Shown here: piece after piece, positions 1 through 12,504 of the stretch
Numbering within the stretch: the stretch's first letter is position 1
Layout: the number at the start of each line of letters is the position of its first letter
Assembly: GCF_019175285.1 (NCBI RefSeq)
Contig: NC_056522.1
Location: 236,613,781-236,677,780, forward strand
Reading direction: 5' to 3'
Source: Sceloporus undulatus
Lineage: Eukaryota > Chordata > Lepidosauria > Squamata > Phrynosomatidae
DNA length: 64,000 nucleotides
The notes under the pieces: generated by a model
Database searches by the model: none
The model's input: only the letters and a program-made list of their open reading frames with translations
What the model was told of the DNA's origin: nothing
Program-made: the position numbers and the translations under genes

Positions 1-1513
1 ATTTTGCTGATGCTTATTGTTTTGTTTATGTTTAACAATTTTAACAAATTTCTATTATGTGTCTTTTAATAGAAGTTACTGAGAAATTTTCACTTGAAAG
101 CAGGGATATTGATGTTTTAAGTGAGAAAACAAAATCATTATAACAATAAAAGCAGATGCCAACAAAAGTGGCCAATATATTAAACAACAGAAAATCAGCA
201 ACTTTTTAAATCAAAGACTTATGGGCATGTCTTAACTTGCCATTTGCTTTCAGAAAGTTAGTTATGAAGGATTAGGGTTGTGATGGGGGGCATGTCATGA
301 AAGCTAACATAATCTCTGTGAAGGGTAGAATATGCAGTAAGACACTGAAGTTGTATCTTATTTTACCAAACTACAAATCACAGAATTCAGTAAGGTGGGG
401 TCAGGACCACTAAAGTGATATCAAGCTGCTCTAACTGTGTAGTGTGGAGTCACAGTTATAACAACAACAACAACTCCTGAAAGCTGAGCATGACTGTTGG
501 CAGAACTCAGTAGGGCCATAATCATAGGCTGAAGACAGATGCCTCTTTAGTGGCTTAATAAGCTTTCTTGATGATCAGTGAATGAATGCTCTAACGATAG
601 TAACTCTTGGGTAATCCTCCTACATATGGTGTTTCAGCAATAATAATGCTATCCGCAATGACAGCTATCCTTTTGGGAGCATTAATGGCAATGGCAGTAA
701 TAGTATAGCTCTCCAGCTCTTCACTGCTTAAAGGAAAATATGTTGCGTCACAACTATGAGTGCAGACTATGCAGAGACAAGCTAACCAACTTCAAATCAT
801 TATCAGAATCTTTCCCCATGCTGTGGACCATGTTCATACTCTTTAAAAAAATTGTTCTGAAAAAAAAAAGTTGTACAACAGAGCAGTATTAGAACAAAAG
901 CAAAGAAAAATAGACAATGGAATTTGAATTACAGCAGGAATTATACTGCTAGTCAATAAATGCATCATAAAATCTAGCCTGGAAGTCAGGGATATGGGAT
1001 GTGTGTATGACCTGACAGATGTGGGACTGCAGCTGCCATCATGCCGTATGGTTGGCACTGCTGTCTAGGGAGGTACAGGCCAGCCCAGTAGGGGAGAAGG
1101 TGCACAGTTTCTCCAACCCTGCAGTATGTACATGTGGCCCTTGCACAACCTCATTCCACATTAATACAGAAATGGCAATTGTTGTACTAACTTGAAAGAG
1201 CATCACATTTTCTCATCTAGAAAATATGTGGTTCTTTTTCTTTCTTGGAAATTGTAATGTCCTAGAAGTGGTCATATTATCTTGAGGAATATAAAGCAGA
1301 CTGTGTAATACAGATGAAAAACAGATGCATTTAAAGAACTCTGAAACCATAAGCCATTATCTCTTCATAATTGTGGGTGATGAACCAATGTTGGCATGCC
1401 TGAAGAAAAGACTCCTATGTTATATGTCCTGTTGCTCATTTGTTATGTCTGCTAGTAGAGTAAGGAACCTGCAGGTGGCTATGATGTTGTCCTGCTTAGC
1501 CATGTGGTGTTTT
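1..1513. other. No gene seen; degraded repeat remnants
   Basis: AT-rich, non-coding. A stretch near 355-455 resembles the right half of the foldback MITE family common here (aaactacaaatcacag followed by a tract like that before caaactgc), followed by a short CAA run. Nothing else is supportable. Confidence 0.4.
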
Positions 1514-1680
1514 TAATAATAATACGTTTTATTTATAGACCGCTATTCCAAATAGATCATAGCGGTGTACAAGCAAGTCAGTATAAAATACATTATAAAA
1601 ATACAATAAACAATATACAATACATACTTAAAACTAATAAAACATTACAAAATACAGATTAAAACCACTAAAAACAAAGT
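1514..1680 (-). repeat. LINE 3' end fragment (L2/CR1-like), minus strand
   Basis: It starts with an ATT-type tail (ttaataataatacg) and continues ttttatttatagaccgct and catagcggtgtacaa. This is the reverse complement of the agcggtatataaataa-type LINE 3' ends seen elsewhere in the window. Confidence 0.6.
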
Positions 1681-2929
1681 CTTAAAGTCCAAATGCAGGT
1701 AAGCTCTTAGAAAAGTGATTCAATCCCAAAGGGATTTAGCTATGCTCTGTGTTAAGTGTGTGCTTACGCAGAATGCTGAGTCAAATGCCTTGATTCTCCT
1801 CTACAGAAGCAACTATATTTATATATAGCTGATTATGTAATATGCCTTAAGGCTGGCTACTTGTGCTTCAGTATGTTAGCAGCAGCAGAATATACGAGCT
1901 AATACTAGGGTTTCAGTGCTAGTAGTGAGGGACAACTTGTACTTGTACATAGATATCGAGACTCGGCTTTGTCTCCTACAATAGGTGCAATGGCAATAAT
2001 TTGAATGCTTTATTTGAATGTTGGTAGAACAAACAAAAAACTCAGACTATCTGATGGGGGGGAATGGAAATTATATTTTTCCATTGTGCCAGTATTTGTG
2101 CCAATTGAGTACAGTTGTTTCTTTCTTTCCTGGAAATTTGCCCGAAAACAGCAGCCAGTGGCATAAGGATCAGCACCAGTCAGGGACCACCACTTTTGAG
2201 TAGCACTGTTATAAAGCATGACTGGGCTGCAGGAAGAAGGTGCTACTTCTGTGGTCTTTGAAGAGGCATCTTGTTCAATTCTGCTCTTGTAGTTTTAGTA
2301 CCCAGAGAAAAGAGAAAGAGGCCAAGCTGAACCTGCATAGGAGGTAAGCACATTTAGTATGCAAGATTTTGCAGGAGTCATCTAACTACATCTAAAATAT
2401 GCAGGAGTGTGTTCCTTGTACCACCACACTCTTAGCTTTATATATAAAAGTGTTTATCTTGCTCACTTCTGGTTTTGTTGTTAATATGCATATTGTACTA
2501 TGTAGGTAATGCACTTCATGATCTCTCTTGCAGACATCAGAATATTGTTAGGGTATTTTGTACCCCATGTTTTCATCAAGGAGATGTGGCATTAAATAGT
2601 TTTATTTATGTATCACTTGAGGCTTTGTGTTTAAAAATTCAGGAGATCTAGCTCCTGCTGTGTTGCCTCATAATGTTTCCCTGTGTGTCAAAAGTACTAA
2701 AGTCACAACTTCTAGAAATAATCAGTGCTTACTTCTTCCAAGCAATGTTTTTCCTCAGTATGGAAGGTTTTCTTAATAGCCCATTGGCTGTACAGTCCCC
2801 AAGATTATATTTGATGATCATGAGATATATCTCTGTGTGGGAGCGCATGCATGTAAGAACAGAAACCCCACCCCTTGGACTGCTGGAAACAGGTTATTAT
2901 TTACACCATTTGTTGTTGTGATGTAAATT
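1681..2929. other. No gene or clear repeat seen
   Basis: AT-rich sequence with only short unconvincing frames. Nothing supportable was found. Confidence 0.4.
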
Positions 2930-3640
2930 ACAGTATGACCCCCATATCCTGGAACTGAATATCTGCAATTTCACTTGCCTGTGTTTGCGGGGGGGGGGGG
3001 AGGTTCTCGCCAGGTATTTCTAGGTCCTTCAGTGTGATTTTTATGGTCAGCTGCCGGGCCCAGCATACCAGAATGGGATTTTTATGGTCAGCTTCCAGGC
3101 CCAGAATCGTGCTGGAGGACCTAGAAATGCCTAGAGAAGTCTTCCCCTAGGCCAGGGGTAGGCCAACCTGCAGCCCATGGGCCGATGCGGCCTGGCAAGG
3201 CCTTGGGACCGGCCCCAGCCCGGTCCTGCCGCCAATTGCCGCCGGGGCCTTTGGGGGCAATTGTCTAAGAAGCCTCAGAACATGCATTTATATTAACATT
3301 TTTTTAAAAATAGCAATTTTTTCGCAATTTTCATCATTTTTTTTTAAAAAAGTGTCTCCCATTTGAAAATTTTGTCCTACATTTGTCCTTTTTTATTTAT
3401 ATATTTAATATTTTAAAAATATATTTAATTATTTATTTTTTGGCTTTGGCCCCCCCAGTTGTCTGAGGGACAGCAACCCGGCCCCCGGCTCAAAAAGGTT
3501 GCCTACCCCTGCCCTAGGCATTTCTAAGTCCCCCAGTGTGGTTCTATGGTATGCTTCAGCCAGACATCATTTGTTTAATTGAAAATAATAGGGTTCACTA
3601 TTATCCATGGTGTCAGGTATCCATGAGGTTCTTGAAATAT
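2930..3640. mobile_element. Old DNA-transposon-like element, split by an hAT insertion
   Basis: The left part begins cagtatgacccccatatcc. The element carries internal inverted and direct repeats around cctagaaatgcctag and ggatttttatggtcagct. It includes a poly-G run near 2990 and resumes after the nested hAT with catttctaagtcccccag. Superfamily not assigned. Confidence 0.45.
3153..3511. mobile_element. Non-autonomous hAT transposon with 8-bp target duplication
   Basis: The terminal inverted repeats are caggggtaggccaacctg on the left and aaaggttgcctacccctg on the right. They are flanked by the perfect 8-bp direct repeat ccctaggc (3145-3152 and 3512-3519), diagnostic of hAT. The element is 359 bp with GC-rich ends and an AT-rich centre, and has no transposase. 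It sits inside the older element at 2930-3640. Confidence 0.9.
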
Positions 3641-4203
3641 AATATATTGGGAGAGTCATACATGTATGCAACCTATGAGATCTTTGTCCTTGCAGTCTCA
3701 CGTTGAGATTTTTGTCACATATGGATATACTGTAGATATATATGCACATACTATACTGTACCACATTGCAAATTATTACCCCTTTCATTTTACAAAACAG
3801 TTTGCCATGTGGTATGAGGTACTGCTATTCAAAAAGTGTCAAGTACCATGAAGTGCATGGAATAGTATATGAAATCCTTGCCTGTCTAATGGAGATCACC
3901 CAAGAGATAGAACAGTAGATTCAAACCAGACTCTTGCTATAGGGTGCTTTTTCTTCATTTATAAAAGGAGCAGTGTTAGTGAGGTGTATCAGGCAGTTTG
4001 ATTAGCAAATCATCTTGTGTCAAAGAATAGAGTGGGATGACAATCAAAAAGGGATGGTGGAAAAAGACACATGGGTTGTAGAAGGTACAACAAATGAAAC
4101 TAAATAGGACTAGTCATGAAAGGTCATGTAATAAATAAATAATAAATAATTAGATAATATGATTTGAGTTCCTTGAGAGAAAGCTGGAGAATACCTATGG
4201 TGA

Positions 4204-4617
4204 ATAAATACAGGTTGACTATCCTTTAACTGGAATTCCAAAATCAAAAATTGTCCACAAGGGTGGCTGAGATAGTGACCCGTTTGCTTTCTGATGGTTC
4301 AATGTACACGAACTTTGTTTCATGCCCAAAATTATATAAAATGTAAAGTGAACATGTGAATAAGATATAAAGTGTATAAAATTGCCTTCAGGTTATGTGT
4401 ATAAGGTGTATACAAAACATAAATTAATGTTCCACAAAAACTATGGATGCCAGCCATGAAAGCCTTCGACTTCATATAAATTAATTTCATGTTAAACCTT
4501 AAGGTCCCAATTCCAAGATATTTCATTATGTATATGTAAATATTCCAAAATCCAAAAAAATCCCTAACACTTCTGGTCCCAAGCATTTTGGATAAGGAAT
4601 ACTCAACACGTATTGTA
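4204..4617. mobile_element. Mariner/Tigger-like MITE
   Basis: The ends are acaggttgactatccttta and ggataaggaatactcaac, near-perfect inverted repeats of each other, with caagcattttgg inside the right end. Further copies of the family occur near 21.86 and 54.5 kb. A 47-bp Penelope tail is inserted in it. Confidence 0.65.
4429..4475 (+). mobile_element. 47-bp Penelope-like 3' tail with 10-bp target duplication
   Basis: The sequence ctatggatgccagccatgaa and following bases match the outer end of the longer Penelope-like element at 26.4-27.7 kb. It is flanked by ataaattaat at 4419-4428 and 4476-4485. This is what an extremely 5'-truncated retro-insertion would leave. Confidence 0.7.
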
Positions 4618-4619
4618 AA

Positions 4620-5690
4620 TTTATAAGAGTACTAAATCCTCAGGTTCTGTCATTCCTTCTGCTGTGTTGCAGCAGTTCATTGACCTCATAACAAACAGCA
4701 CAGGAATGCTTGAGAAAGAAGACTGTTGCTTGTAGTTCAGGTATAAGGGGGCCCCTATCACTTCTTGTCATACAAGAATGCCTTGCCCCATTTTGTCTTT
4801 TATCTCTTAGACAGAAAACATTGCCAACTTATGGTACAGTATCTTTTATCTCTTTTGTGCAGAAAACATGTACTTGTTGCCTCTCCTACCCTTTTTTTAT
4901 AAGTTCGTTTTGCTTTACTACCTCATAATTTTTATTTTGTTTTTTACTTCCTCCTCTTTTATTTTCTCAACAGCATGGAGTTACAAATTAAATTATGTTG
5001 AAGTACAGTTTCTGCTCTCATAGATCTAAGAAACTATCTCTAAAAGTGTTTTGCATTTATAAATAGTATTTTAACTGGCTCTTGCCTTATATTTATTTGT
5101 TTATTAAAAATATTTCTAGACTATCTTTTCAGGTCTTAAAAGATGGCTTACAAATATTTTTAATATTAAACCCCTCAAAAGGTGACTGTCAACATCTGTG
5201 TTATGCTGTATCAGTAGCAGCGTTAAACCACAAAACATCATAGCAGTAAGATTAATAATTGGCAATAATCTGAAAACAGGTGAGACATTGTCCAGCTAAA
5301 AATGATAAACTCAAATTAATAATTGTACCTAAGCCATATCCTATATACAACAGTATCCTATATACAGCAGAGGAGGCAGTGATAAACACATGCATTTTTT
5401 TGACCCATTTAAAATCCATTCTTGATGGAGGCTGACATACTCCTTTAATTGAACAAGCCCTTTTTCATTGTGTTCTTACAGATGAGCATGTCAGTCAGGC
5501 CTCAGATACTGGTGTGAGAATATGGGCAGGATGATATGGATGAAGGTGGCCCTCCAGTTGTCTTGATCATAGACAGTTTAGTTGAAGCTTTAGAAAGTCG
5601 AGGTCAGGGGAAAACACCAGTGAAATTGGTACAGAATGCATAGCACGTTTGGATTGCCCAGGACCCAACAGTGCTCAAGTGAATTTTATA
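4620..5690. other. No gene; possible LINE tail near 5.09-5.2 kb
   Basis: A minus-strand LINE-tail-like stretch (tttatttgtttattaaaaat, then agatggcttacaaata) lies at about 5090-5160. The rest is unassigned and non-coding. Confidence 0.35.
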
Positions 5691-5699
5691 CTAGTTAAT

Positions 5700-6624
5700 A
5701 TTTCAGAATATAGTTAAAGAGATCCCTACACCAAGAACATTACAGTATTCTGTTCTAGATGTCAGTAACAGACCAACAGCTAATGGAGTTCCTTGGCACT
5801 TGATAGAATTACAGAAGCAGCAACAAACATGTTGGAACTTGGACTCAGGTTTAAACTTGGAGGCCCAGATCTCTGCTGTGACCAGGAGTGCTTTCGCACA
5901 TTTAAAACTTGTGCACCAACTGCGCCCATTCCTTGAGAAGCCAGATCTGGCCACGGTGGTACATGCCTTGGTTACATCCCGTTTGGACTACTGTAATGGG
6001 CTCTACATAGGACTGCCTTTGAAAAGTGTTCGGAAAATTCAACTGGTTCAAAGAGCTGCTGCCAGGCTGTTAACAGGCGCCGATTACAGAGCCCATACAA
6101 CTCCTGTTGAAACAGCTTCATTGGCTGCCAGTTCGTTCCCGGGCACAATTCAAGATACTGGTTATATCCTACAAAGCCCTACATGGCTCAGGTCCACATT
6201 ATTTGGCAGACCGTTTCTCCTGGTATGAACCTGCCCGGACTCTGAGATCCTCTGGAGAAGCCCTTCTCTCCATCCCAACACCTTCACAAACACGGTTGGT
6301 GGGGACATGAGAGAGGGCCTTCTCAGTGGCTGCCCCTAGACTCTGGAACTCCCTGCCCACGGAGATAATAACAGCTCCCTCCTTGATGGCTTTCCGACAG
6401 CAGGTGAAGACCTACCTGTTCAAATGGGCATTTAAGGAATCACTATAAGAACAGGCAGGAATGCTGAACTAGTTTAATCATTCTGTTTAATGATTGTCAT
6501 TTATCTATTTATTTTTAAAATGCTTTAATTGTACTTTTTGTTTGTTTGTTTTTTAATTGCTGTGAAGACACTCTGAGTCCCAGTCCTGGGAAAAGAGCGG
6601 GATATAAATAAATAAATAAACAAA
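5700..6624 (+). mobile_element. L2/CR1-clade LINE, 3' end of ORF2 and tail
   Basis: 5'-truncated LINE. The C-terminal part of the reverse transcriptase protein is readable: SRLDYCNGLYIGLPLKSVRK, QLVQRAAARLLTGADYRAH, LKQLHWLPVRSRAQFKILV-like segments and APRLWNSLPTEI. It crosses at least two frames, so it is decayed by frameshifts (near 6100 and near 6310). The 3' UTR ends gggatataaataaataaata. It is a plain LINE, inactive. Confidence 0.88.
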
Positions 6625-7275
6625 CACGTCGGAACTTCTAGTTTTAATCTTATCAGGCTTCTAGTCTCAATTCCCTTCATTTCCACTTCTGTTCCATATC
6701 TTCTACAAGACAAACAGAGGGAATGAGAAAATCAGCAAATTTCATTTCACTGTGGCGTTCCACTGGATCCAATATTTCTGTCTTTACTCAGATTGAGACA
6801 CATCTAAGACTTCATTCAAATGTTACAGTGACCATTTCCAATATGTTTGTATGTGGAAGTATTCCGCAGGGATTCCCATGTCACCAGCAACTCACCTTTC
6901 ATGGCTAGAGACTTTGGTGTTATAATGCGGCACATGTATGGACTGGCATTTTTGGTTAAGAGCACATAAAACAAAACACTCAAATTGAAATTAGATTTGG
7001 CTTTGTGGAGACAACAAGCAGATCAGAACCTTGGCACTAGCCAGTGGGAGCAAAGCCAGGAAAAGATGGGGGCTGCTCCCTGGAGCGAGTAAATAAGAGG
7101 GAGGAGCAGGTTGGTAATAGTTGTTGATGTTTAGTGTGCACTGAGGGGTGAAGAGCCATTGAGGATAGGTTAGGCTCCTGCGAGGGACAGTTAGAAAGGG
7201 TTTTAGGTACCCAAGAAAGGGACAAAGAAGGTCCTTAATTATATTGTTGTAGTGTCCAGCAGGGAGATTATGACA
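6625..7275. other. No gene or clear repeat seen
   Basis: Mixed-composition non-coding sequence; nothing supportable. Confidence 0.35.
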
Positions 7276-7473
7276 CTACACTCTTAAAGCATTGCTATTC
7301 CACTTTAAGTGCTCTGGTTGCCTCCTGTTGCATTCTAGGATTTGCAGTTTAGGAAGAGGCATTTAGAATATTCAGCCAGAGAGCTCTTAGGCCTCACTGA
7401 ACTACAAGCCCCAAAATGCAACAGGATGCAGTCAGAGCAGCTAAAGTGGAATAGCAATGCTTTAAGAGTGTAG
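7276..7473. mobile_element. Foldback MITE with long terminal inverted repeats
   Basis: The left arm ctacactcttaaagcattgc (continuing through ctattccactttaa) is matched by the right arm aatagcaatgctttaagagt. Almost the whole 198 bp can fold on itself around ccagagagctcttagg. A related but more decayed copy is at about 56588-56757. Confidence 0.8.
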
Positions 7474-7489
7474 TATGATAATCACAGGT

Positions 7490-8100
7490 AACCAGACATG
7501 TTATAAGGTACAAAAGTTTAATAAAGGTTCTAATCTAGTCTGTAAGGAAACATACATAAAGCTATAGAGAAACAATTACAAAACAAGCTAAAGTAACTGT
7601 TCAACTGTGCAGCTATTAAAGTATTTATATACCGTATCCGTTGTGAATACCATTTACTAACATAGATACTGTATTCAGCCTGACTTGTAAATAAATTTAT
7701 TACTTTGTTTCAACAAGCAGCTATCTGGAGTGATTTCAGAAACACATTAAAAACACTACCAACATTGAGAAAAGTCTTTTGGGACACATTAGATTGTGGG
7801 TGTGTGGCTGTCAAAGAATAGTTGTTACCATGCTGGGGGGGGAATTTGAAACCCAGAGTGCTGGCATCTAAAGAGAGTTATAGTGCAGGAGACACTTAAG
7901 AGAGTCCCAGATCGAGTCTCACAGTAAAGAATTGGCGGGATAGTAATCATCACCTTCACATAATTGGTGGCACACCTTAAAAAGGAGTGAAAGGTTTTAA
8001 GAGGTTTTGACAGTGCCACATTGTCACCTTCACATAATTGGTGGCAGCGGTGAGATCAAAAAGATCAATTGGGCTAAGAAAGTAGTTGGATGGGTAACTG
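7490..8100 (+). mobile_element. Possible LTR-retrotransposon fossil fragment
   Basis: An LTR-like stretch carries the polyadenylation-type segment gtaaataaatttattac and ends near a primer-site-like sequence (attggtggcagcggtgagat). No coding domain is recognisable, so the family (Gypsy-like is only a guess) and the limits are uncertain. It is an old, broken relic. Confidence 0.25.
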
Positions 8101-8154
8101 TCATCATGGCAGGCCTCCTTTACATCCCCCCCCCCCCCCCGAATGTGTCTTCTA

Positions 8155-8285
8155 TTTCAGTTGTTCTCTTGCTTTTATTCTCCAGATGTTTTAAGCCTCA
8201 GTTCTCAGGATGTGTAACCATTGGCCTTGCAGGTTGAAGCATGTCCAAAACATGTGGAGGACAAAGGCTGAGAACCACTGTTCCA
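8155..8285. repeat. Decayed foldback MITE (ccagatgttt family)
   Basis: The inner arms tctccagatgttttaagcct and catgtccaaaacatgtgg, with outer ccattggccttgcaggttga, match the better copies at 19.75, 31.3 and 55.5 kb. Confidence 0.5.
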
Positions 8286-8289
8286 ATTG

Positions 8290-9880
8290 AAGCACTCTCC
8301 TTTCCTAGTCTGGTTTTAAAATAAACAATGAGGAGGGAGGTCAGGGATGTTGGAGCTGCCCAACCATAATGAGAGCCTGGACAGCAGGTACACCGGTCAC
8401 CTGGGTATAGTCTTCTCTGCTCAGGTGAGATGTATTTTTTTTGGTTAAGTTATAAAACACACTCATTATTTTCCATTTGTTAGAAATGTACTGTTCATGA
8501 CCCATCTGAGAGACAATGCATAGTGGCATCTGGACTCAGCGAACAAATGTTTGTTGCACATGGAAGAGAAGTAGAGTAGATTTTCAGGGGCACTCTAGGC
8601 ATGAAGCAACATTTAAGCACTGACCTCCCAGTCTTCAACTACAGTATATTGTTTTAAAGCCATTCTTTCTTATCTTGCAATCTGCCTTAGTAGTAAGCTG
8701 AAATGTGTTATGACTGGAATTGCTTCCGGAGGGCTGCATTCTTTGGAAAATTGTTTCCTCACGGAAATAATTTTCTGACAGTAAAATTAGTAGCTCTGCT
8801 GGCCCAATCATATTGAATTATCCATGCTAACTGACAGGTTATGTTTTCTCCATTCCATTCTTTTCTTTTTTACACATTATGTTTTATTCTTCACTTGATG
8901 TACTGGGAAACCAATGTACATTACAACAACATCTGGAAGTGAACAAACTACACATAACTTGAGGTGTTAATATTACTTCTTTCATTGTAAAAAGTAATAT
9001 ACAGTACTTTGTAACTCATATTGAATACCAGCACTAACAGAAGGAAGGAGCAAACTCAAACCAAATAAAGAGTCATGCCAATAAAAATATGAAGCCTCAG
9101 TTAATACAAACTCTAGGCTGTCAGATTTTCATGTAATAATATTTTTATTATCAGGTAGATTCACATAGTTTGTTCTGTCATTGCACTGGAAGTAAATAAA
9201 TTCAGAAAATCTCATGGACTTTGTTTTATGAGAGCAAAGACTTGTTAGCTTCCATGCAGATCATCTTTTTGTGTTCATCTTGAGCTGACAGACATGTTTG
9301 ATTTACACTTCACAATCCTATATTAATGATATCTCACTTGTAGTTAAAGGGGCATGACCGGCATCCACCTAAACAGTAATTTGTACTAGGATTCATCCTG
9401 GATTTTATATGCTTCTTTAGTTTGAGAAGTCCTTGCTACCTACCTCCTCTAATTTGGGAGGTCCTTGCTGCCTACCAGAAGAGGTAAGAATAAAACCTCT
9501 TCTTATTCGAGGTTTGTACAAAATACAAAGTGAAAAGCCACATTCACAAATACTTTATATCCCCCTGAGTCAAGCTGAGAGGAGGGCTCTCCTTCACAGG
9601 CTGCAGTCTTATGGGCACTTATTTGGCAGCAAGGCCTAATGAGAAGAGAGAAGTTTATATCTGAAGCCAACCCTGTCATTAGGCAGAGTGAGTTGGTTGC
9701 CTTGGGTGGCAGATGCTTGGTAGTGTGTAGACTACTTGCTGTAGACGATTGATCCCCCATCCCTATGTTGGAGGTCACTGTAGACATGTTCCAGTCCATC
9801 TGACCTGGGCCTCCAAAATATCCTATTATCCTCTAGTGAGATGGAGGAGCTCTCCCATAAGGACCATTGAAGGAGATACA
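8290..9880. other. No gene or clear repeat seen
   Basis: AT-rich non-coding DNA. Frames around 9430-9640 give no recognisable protein. Confidence 0.35.
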
Positions 9881-9884
9881 CTTT

Positions 9885-10095
9885 GGGTGCATCTACACTG
9901 CAGAATTAATAACAGTTTGACACTGCTTTAACTGCCATGGCTCAATGCTATGGAATTCTGGGATCTATAGTTTTTGAGATATTTAGTCTGCTCTATCAGA
10001 CAGCTCTGGTACCACAACAAACTATAAATCCCAGGATTCCATAAGATGGGGCCAAGACAGTTAAAGAGGGGTCAGATGGCATTAATTATGCACTA
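9885..10095. mobile_element. Foldback MITE, family A
   Basis: It begins gggtgcatctacactgcaga. Its centre has the mirrored pair ggaattctgggatctatag and aaatcccaggattccataag, which can pair along most of the element. This is the commonest repeat of the window; it has no coding capacity. Confidence 0.8.
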
Positions 10096-10099
10096 TGCC

Positions 10100-11690
10100 A
10101 GAGCCTTAATGGTCCAGTAGGCTTTTATGAGTAGAATGAAACATTAGGAGATCTATCTTGGGCAGCAAAATGTCTTGGGCTGGTCCTGTTTACATCTGAG
10201 TACAATTGCATATGATTGGGCCATTGATTTTCTAATATTGTAAAAGGGGTGGTAGTCAATTTTGTCTGGCCATTAATATTGGGGGGAGGGGTTACATACC
10301 TCTGATTGTGATTAGTGGGAAAGTGTGGCATAGAGGATAACATATATTAATGGATTTTATTTCCCCCACGCCTGTGTGTTTGTGTGTGCATGCACACATA
10401 TGCTTGTGTTTTCTTAGCATCTTTGATGCTAATTTTGCAAGTTGTTTGCAAATAATTTCAGGTAATTACCTTTCTGACTAGAAAGAGTCTTGGGAAGTCA
10501 TGTTCAGCTAGAAATTAGGGAGGAGGAATCTTTGATTAAAAAGTGTATTTCTAACCAAAACCTGCTCTAATCCCAGCAGAAATGTGTCATCTGTTCATTT
10601 TCTCCAAGAGAAGTTCCTCTAGATTCAAATGAGGAATTAACTGGCTTTATTTCCCTTCTAATGAAGCAACTGCATATAAAATACCATTCTAGGCCCGCTT
10701 AAAAATAACAGTAAAATCTACACCAGAAGATTAATTCAGATGGTGGTTTCCTCCCCAATTTCTCTATCATACATTTAATTATTATTTAATATATTTAATA
10801 CATTACTAAATCTTTTTACCTTATATTGCTGTGAACTCACTTTGGCTATCTAACAAGTGGGGACTGTAAGTTTAGATTTTAATTTAGATTTATTACAGGA
10901 GTTTTTATAGTGCCTTTTAACCATATTTCCATGGCAATTTACACAAAAGAATCAAACCTTTAAAAGCAAATACAAAACAGCTGATAATAAATGTGATATT
11001 TTCTTGTTTTTACTTTAGCAATTTGCCACTGTAAGCCTATACAGTGTGCTGGAGTTAAAGCAAGGATTACATTTCTGTGTTGTGGATGAATGGAAGGACA
11101 CTTGACTATCCAAGTAGATACTCAGAACTTTCTGCTTTGAATAAATTACAGTTTACATCCATTTTCAAAATATCTCTTTCAGAATCATTATTGTATTTCA
11201 TTTTGCAGCCATGAGATTAGTGCCAACCTTCCCAGAATACATATTTTTAAAGTTCATGATGCATTTCAAGAATTATCAAGTGTAACTATTGATTTCATCT
11301 CAAACTTCCAAATCGTTAGATAGAATGTTGCTTATAACTCACTCAAGAAAAAATTAAAATGGCCTTGCTTCTAATTCAGTCAAGTAAGAATTACCTTTGA
11401 TAAAGAGAAATTCTCAAAATATGATAACTAAAAACATTGCTACACCTGTCTGTGTAAGATTTCTGGGAAGGGCTATTCATCCTATTTTTCTGGCCAGGAA
11501 AAGAGCAATTCAAAGGGTTCAAGGACCAGAAAACCAGACTTGATGGCCACATTATTTGTCCTGGAACACTGCAAACTCTTGCCTCTTCACCCAACAGCAT
11601 GATTTCTTCTTTCCCCAGTTAGTAAGATACCAAAACTAGAATTTGTTTCCTTTGGTCTTAAAAATGGCTGCTAGTTATGCAAAGAAGAGA
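10100..11690. other. No gene; possible old LINE tail near 10.9 kb
   Basis: A weak minus-strand LINE-tail-like stretch (tttattacaggagtttttat) lies at 10888-10960. Otherwise nothing is recognised. Confidence 0.3.

Positions 11691-11691
<1 letters not shown>

Positions 11692-11739
<48 letters not shown>
11692..11739. repeat. (GT)n(GA)n microsatellite
   Basis: Uninterrupted GT repeats are followed directly by GA repeats. Confidence 0.98.
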
Positions 11740-11743
<4 letters not shown>

Positions 11744-12235
11744 ATACCTCATGTGAATCTGCAAAAAATTCAAGGATTAGACCACCAGCAATGCATGACC
11801 CAGCCTTGACAATCCATTCTGCTAACACACTGCCACTTAAAAAATGTCCATACATGTTAGGTTAATCATCTTGAGCTCAAGAGAACAATGGGATTAAAAC
11901 AGTTGTGCTGTCTAAACCAACCATTAATTACAGAGATTGCATGTATTCTTCTCCTGGTTTTGCTTGCATTGTCATACAGTTTAATTGGCCAGTTTTATAC
12001 ACACCACGTCATCTATTATCTTGCCCTGTGAAGAACACCATTTGGGGGTGGGCACACCTTTTCTCTTGGAATCATGCAAGCATGCCCTTGTTCAGTTTGA
12101 ATAGCAATTATAGCACAGAAATGCCAAATTCTAAGAGTCCAGACCGCTTTGCTACCCCTCTGGGAAAGCCAATGACACTTTTCAAATCTTGTGGGCCTAT
12201 TATGAAATGAGGTGTCTCCAGATAAACCCTGCCTT

Positions 12236-12490
12236 GACATTGTTGTTGTTAACTGCAATCGAGTTGAATTCAACTCATGGTGACCCTGTGAATGAGACAT
12301 CTCCAAAACTCGGTACCTTCCACCGCTCTGCTCAAGTTTTGCAGATTCATATCAGTGTTCTCCCCAATTGAGTCCAGGCATCTGGTATGCGATCTACTTC
12401 TCATTCTGCTGCCTTCCACCTTCCCTAGCATTGTCTTTTTTTTTTTAATGAGCCACGCCTTCTCATGACATGACTAAAGTATGACAACCC
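12236..12490 (-). mobile_element. BovB/RTE LINE 3' fragment, minus strand
   Basis: It starts with a GTT-type tail (attgttgttgttaactg) and continues gactcatggtgaccct-type sequence. It ends with aatgagccacgccttctcat and gactaaagtatgac. This matches the 3' part of vertebrate BovB elements read in reverse. Strongly 5'-truncated. Confidence 0.65.
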
Positions 12491-12504
12491 ATCAGCCCTT
12501 GCTA

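Noticed and set aside
11658-11855. Open frames across the GT/GA microsatellite
   Set aside because: Low-complexity repeats (SLSLSL, THTHTH) produce open frames by composition, not by coding.
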